A stretch of 24,082 bases of DNA, from the NCBI GenBank assembly GCA_004558535.1, contig SFCP01000026.1, positions 1 through 24,082 of the forward strand, given 5' to 3'. Shown here piece after piece: positions 14,244-21,150 of the stretch. How positions within the stretch are numbered: position 1 is the first letter of the stretch; each line of letters starts with the position of its first letter. The position numbers were made by a program, and so were the translations under genes. The notes beneath the pieces are model-generated. The model ran no database searches and was not told where the DNA came from. It saw nothing but the letters and a program-made list of their open reading frames with translations. This DNA is from Bacteroidales bacterium (GTDB lineage: Bacteria > Bacteroidota > Bacteroidia > Bacteroidales > Bacteroidaceae).

Positions 14244-16058
14244 ATGCAAGCCATTATCTTAGCCGCCGGAATGGGCAAACGCCTCGGCGAACTCACCAAG
14301 GAGAACACCAAATGTATGGTCAGCGTGAACGGCAAGCCCATCATCGACCGCATGCTGGGTCAGCTGGCCGAACTCCCCCTGCGCCGCGTGGTCATCGTGG
14401 TGGGCTATGAGGGACAGAAACTGCGCCAATACATCGGCAACCGCTACGAAGGCCGCCTCAGCATCGAGTACGTGGAAAATCCCGTCTATGACCGCACGAA
14501 CAACATCTACTCGCTCATGCTGGCCAAGGACTTCCTGCAAACGGACGACACGCTGCTCATCGAGTCCGACCTCGTCTTCGACGCCTCGCTGCCGAAAAAA
14601 CTCATCGAAGACCCGCGCCCCAACCTCGCCCTCGTCGCCAAATACGAGACATGGATGGACGGCACCATGGTCAACGTAGACGCGGACGACAACATCGTCA
14701 ACTTCATACCCAAGGAGGCCTTCGACTACAGCCAGGTGGACAAGTACTACAAAACGGTCAATATGTACAAGTTCAGCCGCGACTTCTCGCGCGGAAAGTA
14801 CGTGCCCTTCCTCGAAGCCTACACCAAGGCAGTAGGCAACAACGAGTACTACGAGAACGTGCTCCGCATCATCACCTTCCTCGACAGCCACGAACTGAAA
14901 GCCCTGCCCGTCGGCCAGGCACGCTGGTACGAGATCGACGACAAGCAGGACCTCGACATCGCCGAGGCTCTCTTTGCCGAGGAACAGGACATCATACGCA
15001 AATACTACGGACGCTACGGCGGTTTCTGGCGCTTCCCGAAAATGCTGGACTACTGCTATCTGGTGAACCCCTACTTCGGCGAATCACGCATCGTCGACGA
15101 GATGAAGGCAAACTTCGAGACGCTCCTGGCCGAATACCCCTCGGGACTGAAAGTCAACACCCTGCTGGCCTCAAAATGCTGGGGCGTCAGCGAGGACTAC
15201 ATCCTGCCGGGCAACGGCGCCGCCGAGCTGATCAAGGCCCTGATGGAGCTGCTGCCGGGCACCATCGGCATCACGCGACCCACCTTCGAGGAATACCCCA
15301 ACCGCCGCGACCCGGCCTCGCTCATCACCTTCGTCCCCCATCGTCCTGACTACCGCTACACAGCCCGGGACCTCATGGAATTTTTCGACAGCCGGCGACC
15401 CGACAACCTCCTGCTCATCAATCCGGACAATCCCTCGGGCAATTTCATCCCCCGCTCTGCCCTCTGCGAGCTGGCAGCATGGTGCGAGGAGCGCGACATC
15501 CGCCTCATCGTCGACGAAAGCTTTGTCGACTTCAGCGAGGGGTACACCGAAAACAGCCTGCTGAGCGACCGCCTGCTCGAAGCCTACCCCCGGATGGTGG
15601 TCATGAAGAGCATATCCAAGAGCTACGGCGTACCGGGCATCCGTCTGGGCATCCTGTGCTCGGCCGACCGCGAGCTGATACGACGCCTCAAGTCGATGGT
15701 CAGCATCTGGAACATCAATTCCTTTGCCGAGTTCTTCATGCAGATTTTCACAAAGTATGAAAAGGAGTACCACCGCGCCTGCGAGAAATTCATCGCCGAA
15801 CGCCGCGACTTCGAAGCCCAGCTGCGCACCATCCCCTACCTGCGCGTGATGCCCTCGCAGGCCAACTATTTCCTCTGCGAAGTCCTGCCGCCCCTCACGG
15901 CCCGCGGCATCGTGCTCGCGATGCTCAAGCAGTTCAACATCCTCACCCGCGACTGCTCCGACAAAGCCGGCTTCGACGGCCGCCAGTACATGCGCTTCGC
16001 CGTGCGGAGCCATGCCGACAACGCACGCCTCATCCAAGGACTCCGCGCCCTCATCTGA
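14244..16058 (+). CDS. Fused LicC-like nucleotidyltransferase and CobD/HisC-like PLP enzyme
   Basis: A 604-residue fusion. Residues 1-245 form a sugar-nucleotidyltransferase domain of the LicC (phosphocholine/phosphoethanolamine cytidylyltransferase) kind: ILAAGMGKRL (5-14), the TKCMV lysine, NNIYSLMLAK and ARWYEIDDKQDLDIAE. From about residue 265 a fold-type I PLP domain follows: LPGNGAAELI, NPDNPSGNF (393-401), IVDESFVDF (422-430), MKSISKSYGVPGIRLG with the PLP lysine at 459, and MRFAVRS near the end. DESFVDF and SKSYGVPGIRLG look more like CobD (threonine-phosphate decarboxylase) than HisC. A CobD-like domain could decarboxylate phosphoserine to phosphoethanolamine for cytidylylation by the first domain; transamination is the alternative. 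The pair of activities is inferred, the domains are clear. It lies 25 nt after the IspD/LicD gene. Confidence 0.86.
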   Translation: MQAIILAAGMGKRLGELTKENTKCMVSVNGKPIIDRMLGQLAELPLRRVVIVVGYEGQKLRQYIGNRYEGRLSIEYVENPVYDRTNNIYSLMLAKDFLQTDDTLLIESDLVFDASLPKKLIEDPRPNLALVAKYETWMDGTMVNVDADDNIVNFIPKEAFDYSQVDKYYKTVNMYKFSRDFSRGKYVPFLEAYTKAVGNNEYYENVLRIITFLDSHELKALPVGQARWYEIDDKQDLDIAEALFAEEQDIIRKYYGRYGGFWRFPKMLDYCYLVNPYFGESRIVDEMKANFETLLAEYPSGLKVNTLLASKCWGVSEDYILPGNGAAELIKALMELLPGTIGITRPTFEEYPNRRDPASLITFVPHRPDYRYTARDLMEFFDSRRPDNLLLINPDNPSGNFIPRSALCELAAWCEERDIRLIVDESFVDFSEGYTENSLLSDRLLEAYPRMVVMKSISKSYGVPGIRLGILCSADRELIRRLKSMVSIWNINSFAEFFMQIFTKYEKEYHRACEKFIAERRDFEAQLRTIPYLRVMPSQANYFLCEVLPPLTARGIVLAMLKQFNILTRDCSDKAGFDGRQYMRFAVRSHADNARLIQGLRALI

Positions 16059-16078
16059 ACGAAACCATCCCCCCTGTC

Positions 16079-17111
16079 ATGACCACTACCCACATTTGCA
16101 TCTGCGGCGGCGGCTCGCTGGCCCACGTCTGCGCAGGTGTGCTGGCCTCGCGCCCCGACACACAGGTGAACATCCTCACCCGGCATCCGCAGGACTGGGC
16201 GGAACGCATCACCGTGACCGACCCCGACGGCCGTATCTACGAAGGCGCGCCCGCCACCGTCAGCGCCGATGCACGCGAAGCCCTGCAAGGCTGCACGCTG
16301 GTGCTGCTCTGCCTGCCCGGCTTCGCCATCCGCGAGACGCTGGAGCGCATCCGCCCCCACATCGGCCCCGCAGTGGCCGTAGGGTCCATCGTAAGCAGCA
16401 CGGGCTTCTTCTTTGCCGCCCACAGCGTGCTCGACGCGGACACGCCGCTCTTCGGATTTCAGCGCGTCCCCTACATAGCACGCACCGGCGAATACGGACG
16501 GTCGGCCCTGCTCCTGGGCTACAAGCCCGAACTGGCCGTGGCCATCGAGCACACACCCGACGCCGAGGCACTGCGGGCCCTGCTGGAAAAGCTGTGGAGC
16601 ACGCCCACCCGACTGCTCGGCTCACACTACGAAGCCTCGCTCACCAACAGCAATCCCATCCTGCACACCGGACGCCTCTACACCCTGTGGAGCCAATGGC
16701 ACGGCGAGGTGAGCGAACGCCCCATCCTCTTCTATCGCGAATGGACCGACGATGCCAGCCGCCTGCTCCTCGACATGGACGCCGAATTCATGCAACTGCT
16801 GCAGGTACTGCCGGTCGGCAAGCACGCCATCCCCTCGCTGCTGGACTACTACGAATGCAGCGATGCCGAAAGCCTGACCCGAAACCTTCAGCCACATAGT
16901 CGCCCCGATGAAACAGGTGGCCGGCGGATGGGTGCCCGACTTTGCCAGCCGATACTTCACCGAGGATTTTCCCTACGGTCTGCGCCACATCGTCGACACA
17001 GCCCGGCTTCACCACGTCGAAACACCCACCCTGAACCGCGTCTTCGCCTGGGGGACGAAAATGATCCGCGAAGCCGGGAGGACCCCTGCCTGCAAGGCTG
17101 AAACCAAGTAG
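16079..17111 (+). pseudogene. Opine/octopine dehydrogenase-like NAD(P) enzyme, frameshifted
   Basis: It resembles the NAD/NADP octopine/nopaline dehydrogenase family. There is an N-terminal Rossmann motif ICGGGSLAH (residues 7-15), GSIVSSTGFFFAAHSVL in the middle, and SNPILHTGRLYTLW leading into the C-terminal helical domain. The original frame runs into low-complexity, Arg-rich sequence after about residue 268. The expected C-terminus (IVAPMKQVAGGWVPDF, then YFTEDFPYGL and VETPTLNRV) is found one base later, ending at 17111. One extra base near 16881-16890 (in GAAACC) explains this. Repaired length would be about 343 residues, normal for the family. It may be a real mutation or a sequencing/assembly slip. 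Substrate unknown; 20 nt after the LicC/CobD-like gene suggests it serves the same pathway. Confidence 0.75.
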
Positions 17112-17186
17112 CACTTAGGAAAAACTACAAAGCACTTAGAAAAAACTACAAAGCACTTAGATTGCGTCTAAGTGCTTTGTAATTTT
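17102..17186. repeat. AT-rich 21-bp repeats, locus B
   Basis: One partial unit (17102-17118), two full units (17119-17139 and 17140-17160; A-run plus CTACAAAGCACTTAG) and one inverted unit (17168-17186). The core GCACTTAG occurs at 17111, 17132 and 17153 and its reverse complement at 17168. The array starts within the stop codon region of the opine-dehydrogenase-like gene. Confidence 0.85.
17142..17186. terminator. Probable bidirectional terminator formed by inverted 21-bp units
   Basis: The unit ending at 17160 and the inverted unit from 17168 form a 19-bp stem with one mismatch (AAAACTACAAAGCACTTAG against its partner) and a 7-nt loop ATTGCGT. The outer ends give U-rich tails on either strand. 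It sits between convergent genes (stops at 17111 on plus, 17328 on minus), the expected place for a two-way terminator. Confidence 0.6.
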
Positions 17187-17330
17187 CACCACCTCAACGA
17201 ACTGAAATCCAAACGCTTGAGGGAAGCTATTGCCGGCGTCGCTGTCAATCAGGTTGCCGTTCTCGTCGTAGATATAGAGGTCCAAGTCCGTTTCGTGAAA
17301 AGCCCTTGCGCTGTGCCAGCAGGCCTCAGA
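17157..17330 (-). pseudogene. Possible C-terminal gene remnant
   Basis: In a minus-strand frame different from the epimerase, the stretch after the epimerase stop reads FHETDLDLYIYDENGNLIDS, then DAGNSFPQAFGFQFVEVVKI and finally TKHLDAI with a stop at 17157-17159. DLDLYIYDENGN resembles the PPC (bacterial pre-peptidase C-terminal) type of secreted domain. There is no start codon or upstream portion, so this would be the tail of a gene otherwise lost. The final residues come from the 21-bp repeat read as its KxTKHLx heptad. The window is short, so chance is possible. Confidence 0.3.
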
Positions 17331-18201
17331 AGAGCTCGAGCGAATAACCGCCGTGCCAGCATTCGCCGGCGTCGAGCTTGTTGATGTACGGGCGTTCGCT
17401 CAGGGGGCCATCGAAACCGACGGGGTCGCACAGGCCGTACCAAGGCTCGGCACAGACAAAGGGGGCGTGCTGTCCCTGGGGTGCCCAGAAGAGCCAGACG
17501 GGCGCATCGCTCTCGACGCGGGCCAGGCGGCTGCCGCCGGCACCGAGGATGTTGGCCGCGGTGAGCTGTCGTCTGTCAAAGATCAGGGCCTCGTCGGCAA
17601 AAGTGTCGCGACAGAGGGGAATGCGTCCCGACAGATCATAGGGAATCGAGAAGCGGTCAGCCGCGGTGCAGCCCTGCAGGGTGGCGCGGAGCAGGGAGTG
17701 GGGACTTCCCTCGAGGGTGATGTAACCGCTGACGGGCTCGTCGGGACGGAAGTCGGGCAGGTTGATGCCCGGATGACCACCTATTTGGAAGTACATGGTC
17801 GTTTCGCCGCAGTTTTCTACGGCAAATTCGGCCTGCAATTTGCGTCCGTCGAGTCTGTAGGTCACCCCGACGCGACTGGGGAAGGGGTAGATGCGCAGGT
17901 CCTCGCCCTCGATCTGGCACACCAGGGTGACGTGGGTCTCGGACTGGTCGACGACGGTCCATTCCTTGGTCCGCACGAAGCCGTGCTTGGGCATGTTGTA
18001 GGTCCGTCCGAGGTGTCGGTAGACGCCGTCCCAGTGTCCGCCGACGGCGGGGAAGAGTATGGGCGAGGTACCGGTCCAGAAAGCAGGATCGCCCTGCCAC
18101 AGAAATTCGTAATGGGTAATCCGGTCCTTCAGGCTTTTGGTTTCGGCACCCAGTGTGTCTACGCTGAGCGTCAGTGATTCGTTGCTGATAGTGATTGTCA
18201 T
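17326..18201 (-). CDS. Aldose 1-epimerase family protein (LacX-like)
   Basis: A 291-residue galactose-mutarotase-fold protein of the LacX/YihR-like branch. Recognisable segments are GAETKSL, FLWQGDPAFWTGTSPILFP, the MPKHGFVR histidine region, FQIGGHPGIN with the second conserved histidine, and the late WLFWAPQGQ and VCAEPWYGLCD segments with the glutamate expected for the family. It probably interconverts sugar anomers in the cytoplasm; the exact sugar cannot be told. It is last of four minus-strand genes, 92 nt after the sulfotransferase. That gap contains a weak hairpin (GGGCG/CGCCC at 18222-18249) and no clear promoter. Confidence 0.85.
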   Translation of the reverse strand: MTITISNESLTLSVDTLGAETKSLKDRITHYEFLWQGDPAFWTGTSPILFPAVGGHWDGVYRHLGRTYNMPKHGFVRTKEWTVVDQSETHVTLVCQIEGEDLRIYPFPSRVGVTYRLDGRKLQAEFAVENCGETTMYFQIGGHPGINLPDFRPDEPVSGYITLEGSPHSLLRATLQGCTAADRFSIPYDLSGRIPLCRDTFADEALIFDRRQLTAANILGAGGSRLARVESDAPVWLFWAPQGQHAPFVCAEPWYGLCDPVGFDGPLSERPYINKLDAGECWHGGYSLELF

Positions 18202-18293
18202 GGCATTGCGTTTATAAAGGTGGGCGACAAACCGTGAGGTCTGCCGCCCATGTGAAAGACTTCGCTTGCGGCAGCCCGCTTGCAGGGCACTTC

Positions 18294-19400
18294 CTACAGT
18301 TTATAGCCCCACTGATCGAGTGCAAACTGCCAGTTTTCCTCGACGAGTTGGCGGGTGCGTGCTTCGTAGTTGTATTTATTTTTCTTGTAACCACGCTTTG
18401 AGCCCACGTATTGTTCGATGGCGGTGCGTGCTTCGTCCCATCCGCCCAGTCCAAGTGTGCTGTAGATTTTTTCGGTCATGCCGAGTGCATCGGCTTCGAA
18501 GTCCTCAAATTTCACTTCGATGAGGTTGCCTGCGGGGATGGCGGCCTTGTCGGCCTCGTACTTATGGTATAGTTTTGCGTAAATCTTCAGGATATTTTCC
18601 TCGATGCGCTCGTTGCTGAACTCCTGAAGCTTCAGGGGCTGTATGGTATTGGTAAAGAACGAGCGAGTGCTCTCGAAGACGGTGTAGGGGTTACGCATCA
18701 GATAGATAAACTTGGCATTGGGGAACATCTTGACCAGTTCCTTCACGCGGCCCGTGTGCGGGGGATTTTTGGAAAGGAAGCGGGTGCCGCCGGTGTTCCA
18801 CAGGGAAATTTTTATCATCTTGGTAAATGTCTCCTCCCACACGCGGAGCTCCTCGGGCGAGATACCCTCGAAGAGCATGTACTTGTCGCAGTACTCCTCC
18901 TGGTATTCGGGATAGAACCAGAAGTTATAATAGGTGTACGGCATCATGTTTGAGAGGGCGAACTCCTCCTCCTGTGGCAGGTCGACGGCCAGCTCCATGT
19001 TGTCCGTAGGTCGCTTGTCGGGCATCAGCCAGGACATGTTTTTCTTGAAGAAGGGCTGGCCGAACATCATCAGGTGGGGGAATACGGTCTGGTAGGTCGT
19101 GCAGTAGCCGAAACTTTTGTCACAGGACAACACATTGTGTACGAAGGTGGTACCGGAGCGCCAGTGGCCCAGGATGAATACGGGATCCTGCTCCATAGGC
19201 TGGTTGGCCAGTCGCTTGGCGTAGCGTTTGTCCTGAATGGGAGCCAGTGTGGAGAGCAGTCGGCAGATGCCCTTTGTCAGCAAGTACTTGCTGCGCCAGT
19301 GGGGGTCGACGCGGCGTCCGGCTGTGATAGACTTGAAGGTGTGCCAGTCGGCACCTACGAGGGTATTGATGGGGAGTTTGTTAAATTCGATAAGGCCCAT
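18294..19400 (-). CDS. PAPS-dependent sulfotransferase
   Basis: A 368-residue sulfotransferase (Sulfotransfer_3 type). The 5'-phosphosulfate-binding loop is GHWRSGTT (78-85). The 3'-phosphate site is YLMRNPYTVFESTRSF with Arg236 and Ser244, eight residues apart as in characterised sulfotransferases. A downstream basic segment GSKRGYKKNKY is also typical. No signal peptide is seen, so it acts in the cytoplasm on an unknown acceptor. The frame is open upstream to 19619, but that part overlaps tsaE and reads as shadow; MGLIEFN at 19400 is the sensible start. It lies 49 nt after tsaE. Together with the cys operon it forms a PAPS-making and PAPS-using set; Bacteroides steroid/cholesterol sulfotransferases are one family precedent, but the substrate here is untested. 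Confidence 0.92.
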   Translation of the reverse strand: MGLIEFNKLPINTLVGADWHTFKSITAGRRVDPHWRSKYLLTKGICRLLSTLAPIQDKRYAKRLANQPMEQDPVFILGHWRSGTTFVHNVLSCDKSFGYCTTYQTVFPHLMMFGQPFFKKNMSWLMPDKRPTDNMELAVDLPQEEEFALSNMMPYTYYNFWFYPEYQEEYCDKYMLFEGISPEELRVWEETFTKMIKISLWNTGGTRFLSKNPPHTGRVKELVKMFPNAKFIYLMRNPYTVFESTRSFFTNTIQPLKLQEFSNERIEENILKIYAKLYHKYEADKAAIPAGNLIEVKFEDFEADALGMTEKIYSTLGLGGWDEARTAIEQYVGSKRGYKKNKYNYEARTRQLVEENWQFALDQWGYKL

Positions 19401-19449
19401 GCGGTATCGTTTTATAGGATGATTATACGGAATTGGCAGGTAGTTGGTC

Positions 19450-19872
19450 TCAGGGCAGTTGCAGTGTGAGCCGGCGCTCGCCTCCCTCCACCTCTTCGAT
19501 ACTGGCTTCGGCCGCCTCGGCGGGGAGCAGGCTCTCGGCCACCTCGGGCCATTCGATGAAGCAGTAGCAGCCGGAATAGAAGTAGTCTTCGGCGCCCATG
19601 TCGAGCACTTCGGCCACACTCTTCAGGCGATAGAGGTCGAAATGGTAGACCCGGGGCTCGCCGGCTGCGTCGGCGTATTCGTTGACGATGGCAAAGGTGG
19701 GCGAGTTGACCATGTCGGCCACGCCCAGTGCTTCGCAGAGGGATTTGATGAAGGTTGTCTTGCCCGCACCCATGTGTCCGCGAAATGCCACGACGCGGCA
19801 GTCGCCCAGCGCGGCGAGAAATTCGCGCGCCACGGCGGTCAGGTCGTCCGGAGATGCTATCCGCCAGGTCAT
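19450..19872 (-). CDS. tsaE: tRNA threonylcarbamoyladenosine biosynthesis ATPase TsaE
   Basis: A 140-residue P-loop ATPase needed with TsaB and TsaD for the t6A modification of ANN-decoding tRNAs. It shows Walker A GHMGAGKTT (32-40), NSPTFAIVNEY, YHFDLYRL and FIEWPE, the full TsaE signature set, at normal length. Its ATG overlaps the asd stop (ATGA, 19869-19872), so translation is probably coupled. The frame extends upstream through asd without merit. Confidence 0.95.
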   Translation of the reverse strand: MTWRIASPDDLTAVAREFLAALGDCRVVAFRGHMGAGKTTFIKSLCEALGVADMVNSPTFAIVNEYADAAGEPRVYHFDLYRLKSVAEVLDMGAEDYFYSGCYCFIEWPEVAESLLPAEAAEASIEEVEGGERRLTLQLP

Positions 19873-20879
19873 TTCAGGTTGCCCACTTTGATCAGATACT
19901 CGGCTATCTGCACGGCATTGAGCGCTGCGCCCTTGCGGATCTGGTCGCTGACAATCCAGAACGTCAGCCCGTTGGGGTTGGCCAGGTCTTTGCGGATGCG
20001 ACCCACGTATACGGCGTCCTTTCCCGCCAGGAAAAGCGGCATGGGGTACTCTTTTTTCGCGGGATTGTCCATCAGTATCAAGCCCTCGCCCTCGGTGACG
20101 GCCTGGCGGGCCTCCTCGACGGTGATGGGACGCTCCGTCTCGATCCAGATGCTCTCGCTGTGCGAGCGAAGCGAAGGTACGCGCACACACATAGCCGATG
20201 TCTCGACGTCGCTGTGCATGATTTTCTTCGTTTCGTGGTACATTTTCATTTCTTCCTTGGTATAGCCGTTATCCTGGAAGACGTCGATTTGCGGGATGAC
20301 GTTGTAGGCCAGCTGATAGGCGAATTTCTCTACCTTGACCGGCTCGCCGGCGAGCACCTGGCGGTACTGTTCGTTGAGCTCGTCCATGGCTGCTGCGCCG
20401 GCACCGCTGGCTGCCTGGTAGGAGCTGACGTGTACGCGGCGGATGTGGCTGAGCTTTTCAAACGCCTTGAGCGCCACGACCATCATGATGGTCGTGCAGT
20501 TGGGATTGGCAATGATGCCGCGCGGACGCGTCAGGGCATCCTCGGCATTACACTCGGGAACGACCAAGGGCACGTCCTCGTCCATTCGGAATGCCGAGGA
20601 GTTGTCGATCATCACGGCGCCATAGCGGGTGATGTCCTCAGCATATTCCTTGGAGATACCGGCTCCGGCCGAGGTGAAGGCTACGTCTACGTCCTTGAAA
20701 TCATCGCCGTGCTGCAACAGGCGTACGGTGTACTCCTTGCCGCGAAAGGTGTAGGTAGTACCGGCACTGCGCTGCGATCCGAAGAGCAGGAGGTTGTCGA
20801 TGGGAAACTCACGTTCGGCCAAGACCCGCAGGAACTCCTGACCCACAGCGCCGCTGGCGCCTACGATTGCTACGTTCAT
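19869..20879 (-). CDS. asd: Aspartate-semialdehyde dehydrogenase
   Basis: A 336-residue enzyme reducing aspartyl phosphate to aspartate semialdehyde, the branch point to lysine/diaminopimelate, threonine and methionine. The NADP-binding motif is GASGAVG (7-13) and the catalytic cysteine lies in NPNCTT (Cys128), with SSYQAASGAGAAAM and VRVPSLRSHSES further on. Length is normal. The frame is open to 20930, but MNVAIVGASG at 20879 is the family N-terminus. First gene of asd-tsaE-sulfotransferase-epimerase. Confidence 0.96.
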   Translation of the reverse strand: MNVAIVGASGAVGQEFLRVLAEREFPIDNLLLFGSQRSAGTTYTFRGKEYTVRLLQHGDDFKDVDVAFTSAGAGISKEYAEDITRYGAVMIDNSSAFRMDEDVPLVVPECNAEDALTRPRGIIANPNCTTIMMVVALKAFEKLSHIRRVHVSSYQAASGAGAAAMDELNEQYRQVLAGEPVKVEKFAYQLAYNVIPQIDVFQDNGYTKEEMKMYHETKKIMHSDVETSAMCVRVPSLRSHSESIWIETERPITVEEARQAVTEGEGLILMDNPAKKEYPMPLFLAGKDAVYVGRIRKDLANPNGLTFWIVSDQIRKGAALNAVQIAEYLIKVGNLK

Positions 20880-20914
20880 ATCGTCATGTATTAATATTAT
20901 CGGTAGGGGAGAAA

Positions 20915-20929
20915 TGGCCTGAAAGGCCA
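20915..20929 (-). promoter_or_regulatory. Small hairpin in the asd leader
   Basis: TGGCCT-GAA-AGGCCA is a perfect 6-bp stem with a 3-nt loop, between the -7 box and the asd start. As DNA it is also a short dyad. Role unknown. Confidence 0.35.
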
Positions 20930-20940
20930 CTAAGACGTTG

Positions 20941-20948
20941 CAAAATTA
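20941..20948 (-). promoter_or_regulatory. -7 box for asd
   Basis: On the minus strand TAATTTTG matches TAnnTTTG, about 62 nt before the asd ATG. No clear TTTG is seen at the -33 position. It diverges from the antiporter promoter about 45 bp away. Confidence 0.55.
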
Positions 20949-20991
20949 TAACTTTCTCACGGATAACTGCGCGTAAGTCCTAAGTTTTTCG

Positions 20992-20999
20992 TTACTTTG
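20992..20999 (+). promoter_or_regulatory. -7 box for the antiporter
   Basis: TTACTTTG matches seven of the eight TAnnTTTG positions and is followed by C, a common Bacteroidetes form. Transcription from about 21006 would give a leader of roughly 145 nt. Confidence 0.45.
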
Positions 21000-21007
21000 C
21001 AGGGATT

Positions 21008-21081
21008 AGTGACGGCCCTCTGCTCCGCAGGGGCTTACGCAAGGCAGAAGATTCCGCCCCGTCGGGACTTTCCGCTTTTTT
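21008..21081 (+). promoter_or_regulatory. Structured leader upstream of the antiporter (candidate three-way junction)
   Basis: GACGG (21011-21015) can pair with CCGTC (21059-21063), extended by AGT/ACT across a GGG bulge. Directly inside is a strong hairpin CCC(t)CTGC-tcc-GCAGGGG (21016-21033) and a weak GGC/GCC stem (21043-21058). A six-T run follows at 21076-21081. The layout resembles a folded 5' UTR with a possible attenuator. I do not recognise it as a known riboswitch class. Confidence 0.35.
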
Positions 21082-21150
21082 GCATATAGCCCGGCGCTGC
21101 CGGCAGCCGCGCCCTCACACCCGCATTCCCCAACCGCAACTCCCAGCCCC

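Noticed and set aside
17353..18177. 274-residue plus-strand frame opposite the epimerase
   Set aside because: The minus strand encodes a clear aldose-epimerase-like protein; the plus frame has no motif.
19401..19619. 73-residue N-terminal extension of the sulfotransferase
   Set aside because: It overlaps tsaE and reads as Pro/Arg/Ser-rich shadow; the family start is MGLIEFN at 19400.
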